Made by a program: the position numbers and the translations under genes. From Geothrix sp. (lineage in GTDB: Bacteria; Acidobacteriota; Holophagae; Holophagales; Holophagaceae), in the NCBI GenBank assembly GCA_030681515.1, contig JAUXSE010000018.1, forward strand, positions 31,790 through 90,930: a DNA stretch of 59,141 nucleotides, read 5' to 3'. The notes beneath the pieces were generated by a model. The model saw only the letters and a program-made list of their open reading frames with translations. It had not been told where the DNA came from and searched no databases. Each line of letters starts with the position of its first letter. Position 1 is the first letter of the stretch. Below are positions 17,624-26,138 of this stretch, piece by piece.

Positions 17624-18192
17624 CAGGCCGCGGAGGCCCGGGTGGCGCGCCCGAAGTAGTGGATGCCCGAGGCCAGCGCCAGGGCGGCCACCACCCAGTA
17701 CATCTCCGGGAGGAAGGGATCCATCCAGGGGCGATGGCCGAGGGCGTTGAAGAACAAGCCCAGCGAGACGGCGATCAGCTGCATGGCGGTGCTGAGTTTC
17801 CCCAGGAAGCTCGGATGGAACTTGCTGTCGCTCAGGCGATCCACGGAGGCGAAGGCATAGAAGGAGATCACGAGATCCCGCGTGATCGCCAGCATGGCCA
17901 CCCAGACGGGGATGGGCGCCGTCATCCCCTGGGTGCGCCAGGCCATCAGGATGAAGGCCGTGGTCATCAGCAGTTTGTCGGCGGCGGGATCCAGCACCGC
18001 GCCCAGATCCGAACGCTGGTTGAAGGTCCTGGCGATGAATCCATCCAGAAGGTCCGTGAACCCCGCGGCGGCGAAGATGACGCAGGCCTGCCAGTGGTGG
18101 CCGTACCAGACCGCGATGGCGAAGAAGGGAATCGCCAGGATCCGCAGCAGGGTCAAGACATTGGGCAGGGTCAGGGGGCCGGAGGAGGACAT
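17623..18192 (-). CDS. CDP-alcohol phosphatidyltransferase (PgsA-like)
   Basis: A 189-residue membrane enzyme. The CDP-alcohol transferase motif is complete: FTDLLDGFIAR followed by eight residues, then GAVLDPAADK (D..DG..AR, G...D...D). About five helices. It begins LTLPNVLTLLRILAIPFFAI, as PgsA does, so CDP-diacylglycerol-glycerol-3-phosphate phosphatidyltransferase (phosphatidylglycerol synthesis) is the likely role. The start at 18192 was chosen over a longer frame because the extra 33 residues are not membrane-like and overlap the feoA promoter area. Divergent from feoA, coupled to the downstream permease. Confidence 0.88.
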   Translation of the reverse strand: MSSSGPLTLPNVLTLLRILAIPFFAIAVWYGHHWQACVIFAAAGFTDLLDGFIARTFNQRSDLGAVLDPAADKLLMTTAFILMAWRTQGMTAPIPVWVAMLAITRDLVISFYAFASVDRLSDSKFHPSFLGKLSTAMQLIAVSLGLFFNALGHRPWMDPFLPEMYWVVAALALASGIHYFGRATRASAA

Positions 18193-18274
18193 TGCCCTCC
18201 AGTTTAGACGGAGATCACATCCTCCGGACCGGCCCTTGTTGCACGCTTGAGCTGGGATACACTGAACCATGGAG

Positions 18275-18291
18275 TTGAGACTATGACTCAA
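18275..18291. promoter_or_regulatory. Inverted repeat TTGAG-N7-CTCAA across feoA start
   Basis: TTGAG (18275-18279) and CTCAA (18287-18291) are perfectly inverted and centred on the ATG of feoA at 18283, just after the GGAG ribosome-binding site. It could be a protein operator or a small mRNA hairpin hiding the start. It does not look like the standard Fur box. Confidence 0.35.
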
Positions 18292-18528
18292 AATCTACCA
18301 ATCCCCTTGAGTCTTCTCCAGCCCGGGGACCAGGGGGAAGTGGTGGAGGTGCAGGCCCAGGGTCACATCCGTCAGCGCCTGCTGGAGATGGGCTTCATCC
18401 GGGGGGCGCGCCTGCGGGTGGAGAAGCTTGCCCCGCTGGGCGATCCCATGGAGCTGGTGATCAAGGGGTACCACCTGTCCCTGAGGCGGGACGAAAGCGC
18501 CTGCATCCTCGTGCAACGGGTGGCCTGA
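18283..18528 (+). CDS. feoA: Ferrous iron transport protein FeoA
   Basis: An 81-residue SH3-like cytosolic partner of FeoB. The fold landmarks are LLQPGDQGEVVEVQAQGHI, RQRLLEMGFIRGARLRVEK and the closing strands ELVIKGYHLSLRRDESACIL. Length is standard. The ATG at 18283 has GGAG at 18271-18274. Its stop overlaps the feoB start by one base (TGATG), giving translational coupling. A TTGTTG/TACACT pair about 25 bp upstream may be the promoter. Confidence 0.92.
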   Translation: MTQNLPIPLSLLQPGDQGEVVEVQAQGHIRQRLLEMGFIRGARLRVEKLAPLGDPMELVIKGYHLSLRRDESACILVQRVA

Positions 18529-20699
18529 TGGCGCTGACCATCGCCCTCGCGGGCAATCCCAACTGCGGGAAGACCACCCTGTTCAACGCCCTCACCGGGG
18601 CCCGGCACCATGTCGGCAACTGGCCGGGCGTCACGGTGGAACGCCGCAGCGGGACTTTCGAGCAGGACGGGATGGCGGTGGAGGTCGTGGATCTCCCGGG
18701 TACCTATTCCCTGTCCGCCCGCAGTGAGGATGAGCGGGTGGCGTCGCAGTTCCTGGCCTCTCCCGAGGTGGATCTGGTCCTGAACGTGCTCGATGCCTCG
18801 AACCTGGAGCGCAACCTCTACCTCAGCACCCAGCTGCTGGAGCTGGACAAGCCCGTGGCCTTCGTGCTGAACATGGTGGACGATGCGGAAAACCGCGGTG
18901 TCCGCGTGGACGTGCCGGCCCTGGAGCTGCTGCTCGGCGGCCCGGTGATCCCCACCGTGGGGAACCGGGAGCAGGGCATCACCGAGCTCAAGAGGCTTCT
19001 GGCGGCCATGGCGCGGGGCGAATCCAGCCGGTGCCGGCGGATCACCGTGGACTACGGCCACGATATCGAAGGCGAGCTCACGAAACTCCAGACCGAGATC
19101 GGCCGGGACGAGCGGCTCCAGGCCACCATGCCCCCGCGCTGGCTGGCCCTGCAGCTGCTGGAGAACAACGCCGAGGCGAAGCGCCTGGTGGCCGAAAGCC
19201 ACGCCAGCGAGGCGATCCGCCAGCAGCTGGCCAGGAGCTTCGCCTTCCTGGAGCCGCACCTTGGCGCCGACGGCGCCACCCTGGTGGCGGAGCGCCGGTA
19301 CGGGTTCGCCCACGGCCTGGTGAAGGAAGTGGCCACGGCGGCCGATGACCGGAGGACGCCCACCGCCCGGCTGGACGCGATACTCACCCACCGCCTGGTT
19401 GGCATCCCCATCTTCGTGGGCGTGCTGGCCCTGATGTACTCGCTGGCCTTCATTCTCGGGAAGATCCCCCAGGATTGGATCGCGGAGGGGTTCAAGGCCC
19501 TGTCGGGCTTCGCCGCGGCCCGCCTGCCCGCCGGCGAACTGACCAGCCTGCTCGTGGACGGCGTCATCCCCGGCGTGAGCGCGGTGATCGTCTTCGTGCC
19601 CGTCATCATGATCCTCATGGGCTGCATCGCGTTCCTGGAGGACACGGGCTACATGGCCCGGGCGGCTTTCATCATGGACCGGCTCATGCACGTCATGGGC
19701 CTCCACGGGAAGAGCTTCATCCCCCTCATCATGGGCAGCGGCTGCAATGTGCCGGCCATCCAGGCCGCCCGCACCATCGAAAGCCGCCAGGACCGTCTCA
19801 TCACGATGCTCGTCACGCCGCTGGTGAGCTGCTCGGCGCGGCTGCAGGTCTTCATCGTCATCGCCGGAACCTTCTTCACGCCCTTCAAGGCCGCGCTGGC
19901 CATCATCGCCATGCACTTCCTGGGCCTCGCGTTGGCGGTGCTCATGGGGCGGATGCTCCGCAGCGCGCTGTTCAGCGGGCCCAGCTCGCCCTTCGTGATG
20001 GAGCTGCCGCCCTACCGCCTGCCGGTGCTGAAGGCCACGCTCATCCACATGTGGGAGAAGGGATCCATCTTTCTCACCCGCGCGGGCACCACCATCTTCG
20101 CGGGCGCCACGCTGATCTGGTTCCTGTCCCGCTATCCCGGCATCGCCAATCGCGAATGGACCGCGGAGTACCAGCAGCAGCGCCAGGCCGTGGCGGCGCT
20201 GAACCTGCCCTCCGCTGAATCCGGGGAGCGTCTCAGGGTCCTGCAGCTCGCGCACGAAAGCAGGATCGTGAACACCAGCCTGGCTGCGCGCCTCGGCCAG
20301 AAGGTGGAGCCGATCCTGCGCCCCATCCTGGATCCCGACCACACGCGCACCGAAGCCTGGAAGGACGTCATCGCCCTGACCGCGGGGTTCGTCGCGAAGG
20401 AGATCGTGGTCTCCACCATGGCGGTCATCCATCAGGCCAGCGACGCGCCCAAGGTGGGCGAGCGCCTCAGCCCCCTGCAGGTGGCCCTGCGCGACAACTC
20501 GGGCCTGAGCCCCCTCACGGCCCTGGCCTTCATGGTCTTCACCCTCATCTACACGCCCTGTCTCGGCACCATCGCCATGATCCGGCGCGAAGCCGGCAGC
20601 TGGGGCTGGGCGGCCTTCACCGTGGGCTACGGCCTGGTGCTGGGATGGGGCCTGGCCTGGGTGACGGTGGCCGTGGGCCGCGCCTTCGGTTTCGCGTGA
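18528..20699 (+). CDS. feoB: Ferrous iron transporter FeoB
   Basis: A 723-residue inner-membrane Fe2+ transporter. The N-terminal G domain has G1 GNPNCGKT (residues 9-16), the switch region NWPGVTVERRSG, G3 DLPG (55-58) and G4 NMVD near 115. A GDI-like helical segment follows (about 170-270). The membrane part carries the two Gate motifs: GCIAFLEDTGYMARAAFIMD with SGCNVPAIQAAR, and later VAKEIVVSTMAV. Length and motifs are complete, so it looks functional. It is coupled to feoA and followed 7 bp later by a small Cys-rich membrane protein. Confidence 0.97.
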   Translation: MALTIALAGNPNCGKTTLFNALTGARHHVGNWPGVTVERRSGTFEQDGMAVEVVDLPGTYSLSARSEDERVASQFLASPEVDLVLNVLDASNLERNLYLSTQLLELDKPVAFVLNMVDDAENRGVRVDVPALELLLGGPVIPTVGNREQGITELKRLLAAMARGESSRCRRITVDYGHDIEGELTKLQTEIGRDERLQATMPPRWLALQLLENNAEAKRLVAESHASEAIRQQLARSFAFLEPHLGADGATLVAERRYGFAHGLVKEVATAADDRRTPTARLDAILTHRLVGIPIFVGVLALMYSLAFILGKIPQDWIAEGFKALSGFAAARLPAGELTSLLVDGVIPGVSAVIVFVPVIMILMGCIAFLEDTGYMARAAFIMDRLMHVMGLHGKSFIPLIMGSGCNVPAIQAARTIESRQDRLITMLVTPLVSCSARLQVFIVIAGTFFTPFKAALAIIAMHFLGLALAVLMGRMLRSALFSGPSSPFVMELPPYRLPVLKATLIHMWEKGSIFLTRAGTTIFAGATLIWFLSRYPGIANREWTAEYQQQRQAVAALNLPSAESGERLRVLQLAHESRIVNTSLAARLGQKVEPILRPILDPDHTRTEAWKDVIALTAGFVAKEIVVSTMAVIHQASDAPKVGERLSPLQVALRDNSGLSPLTALAFMVFTLIYTPCLGTIAMIRREAGSWGWAAFTVGYGLVLGWGLAWVTVAVGRAFGFA

Positions 20700-20706
20700 G
20701 GTGGCC

Positions 20707-20871
20707 ATGACCCTTCAGCTCATCATCGCCATCACGGCTGCCGGACTTGCGGCGCTCTATTTCATCCGCGGTGCTGTACAGGATCTGCGCGGGGGAGGCG
20801 CCCAGGATTCGGCGGGCAGCACCTGCGGAAAATGCAGCACGGGAGGATGCCCGGTCGCGCGAAAGGGGTGA
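20707..20871 (+). CDS. FeoB-associated Cys-rich small membrane protein
   Basis: 54 residues. An N-terminal membrane helix (LQLIIAITAAGLAALYFIRG, about residues 4-22) is followed by a short polar stretch and a C-terminal Cys cluster, TCGKCSTGGCPV (Cys40, Cys43, Cys48). This is the layout of the small proteins often encoded after feoB (FeoB-associated Cys-rich family). Role unproven; perhaps Fe handling or Feo complex stability. It starts 7 bp after the feoB stop with a GAGGTGG ribosome-binding site, so it belongs to the feo operon. Confidence 0.8.
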   Translation: MTLQLIIAITAAGLAALYFIRGAVQDLRGGGAQDSAGSTCGKCSTGGCPVARKG

Positions 20872-20922
20872 TCGGGCGGACGCAGCTCGGTGATGCCATC
20901 CTGAAGAAGCCTTGGGGGAACC

Positions 20923-21462
20923 ATGCGCTTCATTTTCGAGCAGATCCGGGTCGGGGGTGATCGCAACTTCGGCTACCTCCTGGGCGATCGGGAGGCGGGC
21001 GTGGGCGTGCTCATTGATCCCTCCTACACGCCGGAGGCCGTGGTGGAGCGGGCCACGGCCCAGGGGCTGAAGGTCACCCACATCCTCAACACCCACGGTC
21101 ACGGGGACCATGCCAATGGCAACGATGGGGCGAAGGCCCTGACCGGGGCCCTGGTGGCGGGCGGCCCGGGGCATCCCGGCCCCGTGGACCTCACGCTGAA
21201 GGATGGGGACCGCATCCCCTTCGGCGCCTACACGATCCGCACCTGGCATGTGCCCGGCCACTACCACGATCATCTGGCCTTCCTGGTGGAGGGGCAGGAC
21301 GCCGGCTTCACAGGCGATCTGCTCTTCGTGGGCAAGGTTGATTTCAACGCTCTGCCCGATTCGTGGGGCCGAGCGCGATCGAATTGGAAGGCGGTCGTCT
21401 CCATTTTGATGGAATTAGCCCAGGTGATGGGGCCAGCCTCGTCGTGTAAGGTGTTTTTTTAA
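20923..21462 (+). pseudogene. Metallo-beta-lactamase fold hydrolase, 3'-truncated
   Basis: The first about 142 residues are a normal MBL-fold hydrolase of the glyoxalase II/persulfide dioxygenase type. They include LNTHGHGDHANGND (His58, His60, Asp62, His63), the VPGHYHDHLAF metal His and TGDLLFVGKV with the bridging Asp. After GKV (about base 21345) the sequence leaves the family. The expected GG-rich loop and the C-terminal PGHD metal ligand are absent, and 38 unrelated residues lead to a stop. The gene therefore looks broken by a rearrangement or deletion, and lacks a metal ligand. The ATG at 20923 is 51 bp after the feo operon. It could still be translated as a short protein. Confidence 0.7.
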
Positions 21463-21577
21463 AAATATTTACGTTACGGCTTGAAATGTGCATCTCTGAG
21501 CCGTGGTTGGAGGGCCGGACATGAATCCGGACCTTCGGCCTTCCGTGGCACCTCCCCTTCCTGCTTAAGGAGCAGAT

Positions 21578-22441
21578 ATGCATAACTACAATCGTTTCGC
21601 CCCGGGGGCCTTGGCGGTATTGGTGGTGGTCGGCTTTTCCGCCTGCCAGCCCAAGGCCAATGATGCCGCCATCCAGGCCCAGGTGGCCGCTCAGCTCCAG
21701 GCCAAGGCCGCGGATGACCGCGTGGCCCTGCTGGAGCAGCAGGTGGCGGATATGAAGGCCGGCAAGACCCGCGCTTCCGGCGACCAGGAAGCCATCAACC
21801 AGGTGTCCGCGGCCCAAATCCGCGCCCTGGACCGGCAGCTGGCGGATGCCCGCCAGCGGGCCGCGGACCGCCGCAAGGATGCCGTCACCCTGGCCTCCAC
21901 CCCCGTTGCCCAGCTGCCCAAGGTGACCACCCTGGAAGTTCCCAGCGGCACCCGCATCACCGTCAGGATGGGCGCTGAACTTGCCACGGACCGGGACCAG
22001 CCGGGCGATCCCTGGTCCGGAACCGTGTCCGAGGATGTGATGGTGGGGAACGCCGTGGCCTGGACCGCGGGCACCACGGTCAGTGGCGTGGTCGCCCAGA
22101 GTACCCCCGCGGGCCGCCTGGCCAGCGGCAAGGGTGGACTGGGCATCCGCCTGACCACCGTGGGCCGCAATGGCGTGGATGCGGGAACCTACATGGTGGT
22201 GGGCGATGCCCGCGGCAAGCGCGACGCCAAGTTCATTGGAGGCACCGCGGCCTTGGGCGCTCTGGTGGGCCTTCTCAGCGACAAGAACAACCAGGGTGAT
22301 CACGCCCTGGGCGGCGCGGCGGCGGGCGCCCTCGCCGGGACCGCGCTCGCGGCCGGCACCGCCGACACCGTGATCCGCATTCCCTCCTCCCAGCTCGTCA
22401 CCTTTTCGCTGACCACTTCCGAGCCGGTCACCGTCAAGTAG
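21578..22441 (+). CDS. Lipoprotein with coiled coil and glycine-zipper region
   Basis: A 287-residue envelope protein. Its signal peptide ends in a lipobox-like VGFSAC, so Cys23 is the probable lipid anchor. A coiled coil follows (about 30-105, rich in Ala/Gln/Asp heptads such as LEQQVADMKAGK). Then comes a beta-rich domain (about 120-210: LEVPSGTRITVRMGAELATD) and a Gly/Ala-rich zipper-like segment (about 215-262, FIGGTAALGALVGLL and HALGGAAAGALAGTALAAG). The ribosome-binding site TAAGGAG is strong. It is followed 30 bp later by a CsbD stress protein, which suggests an envelope or stress role. No specific function recognised. Confidence 0.75.
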   Translation: MHNYNRFAPGALAVLVVVGFSACQPKANDAAIQAQVAAQLQAKAADDRVALLEQQVADMKAGKTRASGDQEAINQVSAAQIRALDRQLADARQRAADRRKDAVTLASTPVAQLPKVTTLEVPSGTRITVRMGAELATDRDQPGDPWSGTVSEDVMVGNAVAWTAGTTVSGVVAQSTPAGRLASGKGGLGIRLTTVGRNGVDAGTYMVVGDARGKRDAKFIGGTAALGALVGLLSDKNNQGDHALGGAAAGALAGTALAAGTADTVIRIPSSQLVTFSLTTSEPVTVK

Positions 22442-22471
22442 GTGGCACCCCTCATCCAAAGGAGAACGACG

Positions 22472-22651
22472 ATGAAATCAGGCACGCAGGACAAAGTTGA
22501 AGGCAAGCTCCACGAGGTCAAAGGCACCATCAAGGAGATTGCCGGAAGGATCAGCGGCAAAGCCGAGCTGGAAGTGGCTGGCACCGATGAAAAGGTGTCC
22601 GGCAAGATCCAGGAGAAGGTCGGCCAGATCAAAACGGTTCTGGGGAAATAG
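22472..22651 (+). CDS. CsbD family stress protein
   Basis: A 59-residue hydrophilic, Lys/Glu-rich helical protein: GTQDKVEGKLHEVKGTIKE, then a second VSGKIQEKVGQIKTVLG segment. This matches the CsbD family of general-stress proteins, whose biochemical role is unknown. AAAGGAG at 22458-22464 sets the ATG at 22472. It probably shares a transcript with the lipoprotein gene upstream. The convergent pntB ends 50 bp downstream. Confidence 0.85.
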   Translation: MKSGTQDKVEGKLHEVKGTIKEIAGRISGKAELEVAGTDEKVSGKIQEKVGQIKTVLGK

Positions 22652-22701
22652 CGAAGGCAGCGACCCCAAGCCGCAGAACCCCCTCCACGCGAGCTGAACG
22701 G

Positions 22702-24123
22702 TCAGTGCCCACCCTCGCCCGACAGCTTCCGCGCCAACTCTCCCACCACGCTCTTGGCATCGCCGAAGAGCATGAAGGTCTTGTCCAGGAAGTAGAGCTC
22801 GTTGTCAATGCCGGCGAAGCCGGGGGCTTTTGACCGCTTGATGGCGTAGATGGTCTTGGCCTTGTCGGCGTCAATGATGGGCATGCCATAGATGGGGCTG
22901 GTCTTGTCCGTGCGTGCCGCGGGGTTCACCACGTCGTTGGCGCCGATGACCAGCACCACGTCCGCCTGGGGCAGGTCCCCGTTGATCTCATCCATCTCCA
23001 TCAGATCGGTGTAGGGGATTTCGGCTTCGGCCAGCAGTACGTTCATGTGGCCGGGCATGCGGCCCGCCACGGGGTGGATGGCGAACTTCACGGTGACGCC
23101 CCGCTTCTTCAGGAGGTCGTAGACCTCGCGGACCTTGTGCTGGGCCTGGGCTACGGCCATGCCATAGCCGGGCACGATGACCACCAGGCTCGCCTGCTCC
23201 ATGACCTGGGCGGCGCTTTCGATGGTGTCCTCCTTGTAGGTCTTTTCCTCGCCACCCACAGCCTTCACCTGGGCCTGGCCGAAGGCGCCGAACAGCACGT
23301 TGAAGAAGGAGCGGTTCATGGCCCTGCACATGATGACGGACAGGATCAGGCCCGAGCTGCCGTCCAGGGCGCCCGCGGTGATGAGCAGCTTGTTGTTCAG
23401 CACGAAACCCATGGCCACGGCGGACAGGCCCGCGTAGGCATTGAGGATGGAAATCACCGTGGGCATGTCCGCGCCGCCGATGGGGATGATCAGCAGCACG
23501 CCGAAAGCGAGGGAGAGCAGGATGATGCCGCCGAAGGCCCAGGGCGCCCAGGGGGCCAGCGGGTGCAGCACCAGGGCGATGCCCAGGCCCAGGGCCAGGC
23601 CGAAGAGGGCCAGGTTGCTCAGGTTCTGCATGGGGTAGGTGACGGGCCGCTGGGGGATCCACTTCACTTCCTGCAGCTTGCCCGCCGCCAGGAGGGAGCC
23701 GGTGAAGGTGAGGAAGCCCAGCAGGATCTCGGCCACCAGGGCGATGACGATGAAGGGGGAAAGGGCCGCCTCGTTGTGTTGGCCGAAGTAGAGAAAGTAC
23801 TTGGCCGTGCCCACCAGGCCCGCCGCCAGGCCGCCGAAGGCATGGGAAAGCGCCGTCCGTTGGGGCACCGCCGTGAGGGGCACCTGGGCCAGGGGATAGC
23901 CCACCGCCGCCCCCGCGGCGAAGGCGCCGAGGATCCACCAGTAGTGGGTGCCGCCGGTGGCGATCACGCCGGCGAGGGTGCCGGCCACCGCCAGCGTCAT
24001 GGCCGCCACGCCGGAGAACACGCCCTTGCGGGCCGTTTCTGGATCGCTCATCCACTTCAGCGAGAGGATGAACAGGGCCGTGGAGACGAGGTAGAGCAGC
24101 TGGACGAGGGTTTCGGCGCTCAT
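22702..24123 (-). CDS. pntB: NAD(P) transhydrogenase subunit beta
   Basis: A 473-residue membrane subunit (domains II and III) of proton-translocating transhydrogenase, which drives NADPH formation from NADH. The N-terminal two thirds hold about 9 helices. The soluble NADP-binding domain is at about 300-473, with VVIVPGYGMAVAQAQHKVRE, a GRMPGHMNVLLAEAEIPY loop, VLVIGANDVVNPAARTD and AIKRSKAPGFAGIDNELY. The ATG at 24123 overlaps the pntA2 stop (TGATG); a GTG one codon earlier is an alternative. It is the third gene of the pnt operon. Confidence 0.95.
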   Translation of the reverse strand: MSAETLVQLLYLVSTALFILSLKWMSDPETARKGVFSGVAAMTLAVAGTLAGVIATGGTHYWWILGAFAAGAAVGYPLAQVPLTAVPQRTALSHAFGGLAAGLVGTAKYFLYFGQHNEAALSPFIVIALVAEILLGFLTFTGSLLAAGKLQEVKWIPQRPVTYPMQNLSNLALFGLALGLGIALVLHPLAPWAPWAFGGIILLSLAFGVLLIIPIGGADMPTVISILNAYAGLSAVAMGFVLNNKLLITAGALDGSSGLILSVIMCRAMNRSFFNVLFGAFGQAQVKAVGGEEKTYKEDTIESAAQVMEQASLVVIVPGYGMAVAQAQHKVREVYDLLKKRGVTVKFAIHPVAGRMPGHMNVLLAEAEIPYTDLMEMDEINGDLPQADVVLVIGANDVVNPAARTDKTSPIYGMPIIDADKAKTIYAIKRSKAPGFAGIDNELYFLDKTFMLFGDAKSVVGELARKLSGEGGH

Positions 24124-24485
24124 CACTCAGCCACCTTTTCCCGCTTCTTGAACATCTTCAACATGCGGTCGGTGATGAGGAAGCCGCTGACGATGTTCGT
24201 GGTGGAGCAGAAGATGGCCACCAGGCCCAGGGCCGTGATGTAGCCCGGGTGATCCTTTCCGGCCGAAACGATGAGGGCGCCCACCACCGCGATGGCGGAG
24301 ATGGCGTTGGTGAGGCTCATGAGTGGCGTGTGCAGCAGCCGCGATACGCGCTGGATGACCATCACGCCGATGAAGGTGGCCAGCATGAAGACGAACACGG
24401 CGCCCATGACGTCGAGCTGTCCGTGTCCACCCCCGGCGGCCGGGGGCGCCGGAACCGGTGTCTCTGAATGGGCCGTCTGGATCAT
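24123..24485 (-). CDS. pntA2: NAD(P) transhydrogenase subunit alpha, membrane part
   Basis: A 120-residue protein with an Ala/Pro-rich N-terminal tail and three membrane helices: VMGAVFVFMLATFIGVMVIQ, LTNAISAIAVVGALIVS and YITALGLVAIFCSTTNIVSG. This is the separate alpha-2 (PntAb) subunit seen where domain I and the first helices are encoded by two genes. LHTPLMSLTNAISAI is the family hallmark. Its start overlaps the alpha-1 stop and its stop overlaps the pntB start, so all three are coupled. Confidence 0.93.
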   Translation of the reverse strand: MIQTAHSETPVPAPPAAGGGHGQLDVMGAVFVFMLATFIGVMVIQRVSRLLHTPLMSLTNAISAIAVVGALIVSAGKDHPGYITALGLVAIFCSTTNIVSGFLITDRMLKMFKKREKVAE

Positions 24486-25666
24486 CACGCCATCCCTCCC
24501 TGTGCCCGCATCTGAGCTTGATCCAGCGCCTTCTGGGTGGGCCCGTGGACCACCTTCCCCTCGTGGGTCACGGCGCAGCCCTTCAGGATGTCGTCGGCCC
24601 AATCCAGGTTGAAGCGCCCGGCGGACCTGTCCCAGAAGGCCGTCATGAAGTTCAGCAGGTTGCGCGAGAACATCATGCTGGCGTGGGTGGCCATGGTCGC
24701 CGGCAGGTTGAGCGGCGCGAGGATCGTCACGCCGCCCACAGCCACGCTGCCGCCCAGCTTCGACAGGGTGCAGTTGCCGCCGCCATCGGCACCCAGGTCC
24801 ACGATCACCGAGCCGGGTTTCATGCTTTTCACGATGGCCTCGTCGAGGAGCTTGGGCGCGAACACCCCGCCGATGAGGGCGGTGGTGATGACCACGTCCA
24901 CGGTGGCGCAGTGGTCCGCCAGCATCCTGGCCTGCAGGGCCTTGTCCTCCGCCGACAGCTCCGTGGCGTAGCCGCCGCCCGCGATGGCACCCTGTTTCAA
25001 CTCGACGCCGATGTATTTCCCGCCCACGGATTCGATCTGCTCCTTCACCTCGGGGCGCACATCGGTGGCGGTGACGCTGGCGCCAAGCCGCCTGGCGGTG
25101 GCGATGGCCTGCAGGCCCGCCACCCCCGCGCCGATGACGAATACCTTGGCGGGCAGCGTCGTGCCTGCGGCGGTGATGAACATCGGGAAGTACTTCGGCA
25201 GTTCCATGGCGCCCAGCAGCACCCCCCTGTAGCCCACGAGGTTGGCCTGGCTGGAGAGGGTGTCCATGGCCTGGGCCCGGGTGATGCGGGGGATGCAGTC
25301 CGTGGAGAAGGCCGTGAGGTTCCGGATGGCCATCCGCTGGACGGCCTCCAGGTTCCGCGTGGGGAAGAGGGAGGCCAGCAGCATGGCTCCGGGTTTGATG
25401 AGATCAACTTCATGGGTGCCGTCCGCCCGGGCCTGGGGGGCGTTCACCTTCAGCACGAAATCAGTTCCGCCCAGGAGGGCCGCCGCGTCCGGCGCGAGGG
25501 TGGCGCCCGCATCCTGGTACGCCTGGTCCGCGAAGTGCGCCGCGGCTCCCGCGCCGGTTTCCACGACCACTTCCAGGCCGAGCAGGACCAGTTTCCGGCA
25601 GGACTCCGGATCCAAAGCCACGCGGGTCTCGTCCGCCCTGATCTCCCTGAGAACAGCAATCTTCAT
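24485..25666 (-). CDS. pntA1: NAD(P) transhydrogenase subunit alpha, NAD-binding part
   Basis: The 393-residue soluble domain I that binds NAD(H). It begins MKIAVLREIRADETRVALDP, related to alanine dehydrogenase. The Rossmann loop is KVFVIGAGVAGLQAIATARR, followed by ASVTATDVRPEVKEQIESVG. VVITTALIGGVFAPKLL, GSVIVDLGADGGGNC and the C-terminal LDWADDILKGCAVTHEGKVV are also present. The start at 25666 was chosen because the family begins at this Met; an in-frame start 8 codons earlier exists. It is the first gene of the operon, with upstream 25667-25815 as the promoter region. Confidence 0.95.
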   Translation of the reverse strand: MKIAVLREIRADETRVALDPESCRKLVLLGLEVVVETGAGAAAHFADQAYQDAGATLAPDAAALLGGTDFVLKVNAPQARADGTHEVDLIKPGAMLLASLFPTRNLEAVQRMAIRNLTAFSTDCIPRITRAQAMDTLSSQANLVGYRGVLLGAMELPKYFPMFITAAGTTLPAKVFVIGAGVAGLQAIATARRLGASVTATDVRPEVKEQIESVGGKYIGVELKQGAIAGGGYATELSAEDKALQARMLADHCATVDVVITTALIGGVFAPKLLDEAIVKSMKPGSVIVDLGADGGGNCTLSKLGGSVAVGGVTILAPLNLPATMATHASMMFSRNLLNFMTAFWDRSAGRFNLDWADDILKGCAVTHEGKVVHGPTQKALDQAQMRAQGGMA

Positions 25667-25818
25667 GGGGCCCTCGGGATGGAAAATCACAGGATTGCGG
25701 ACACCTTACCATTGATTGGAACGGGAAGCTTTATGCTGAAGTTGTACGACCCGATGCTCCGCGAAGCTCGGCGCCTGCTGAACCCAACCTGCATAGCGGC
25801 CGGCCTCAGCTTGAAATG

Positions 25819-26070
25819 ACCACCACGAATGGCACGAATACGCCCTGTGGGCGCAGGCAGTTCACGAATGATCTCGTTCCCATCCTGGGCCATCCCTTTG
25901 CGGGCGGCGGCCAGGGCGGCTTTGTGGGGGCCGCTCGGGCCGCCGCCCGCAAAGCCGGCCGCGCGCCACGCGCGTCCGGGGGCAGAAGGCCCGGATGACC
26001 CGCATCGGCGCGAGGGGGGCCGCCTTCGTGCGCTTGCCCTATGGCCCTTCGTGTCCTTCGTGGAGATATT
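25819..26070. repeat. Intergenic inverted element, cacgaa type (element 1)
   Basis: The 470-bp gap 25667-26138 has no convincing gene. It holds an element whose left arm reads accaccacgaatggcacga (25819-25838) and whose right arm is the complementary-sense cttcgtgtccttcgtgg (26047-26063). Inside it is a perfect 17-bp inverted repeat, 25896-25912 with 25938-25954, around a 25-nt loop. Two related ccacaaag elements lie at 55243 and 57582. Confidence 0.6.
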
Positions 26071-26138
26071 GAAGATCCCGCAGCAGGCTGGGCAAGGCCG
26101 ATCATTGGGCAACCCGATCCAGGGCCGCGCCGGGAGCG

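Noticed and set aside
18372-20708. 778-codon open frame opposite feoAB
   Set aside because: Antisense shadow; feoB motifs are unmistakable on the plus strand.
25735-25821. 28-codon frame after the pnt operon (MLKLYDPMLREARR...)
   Set aside because: No ribosome-binding site and no similarity; it runs into the repeat element.
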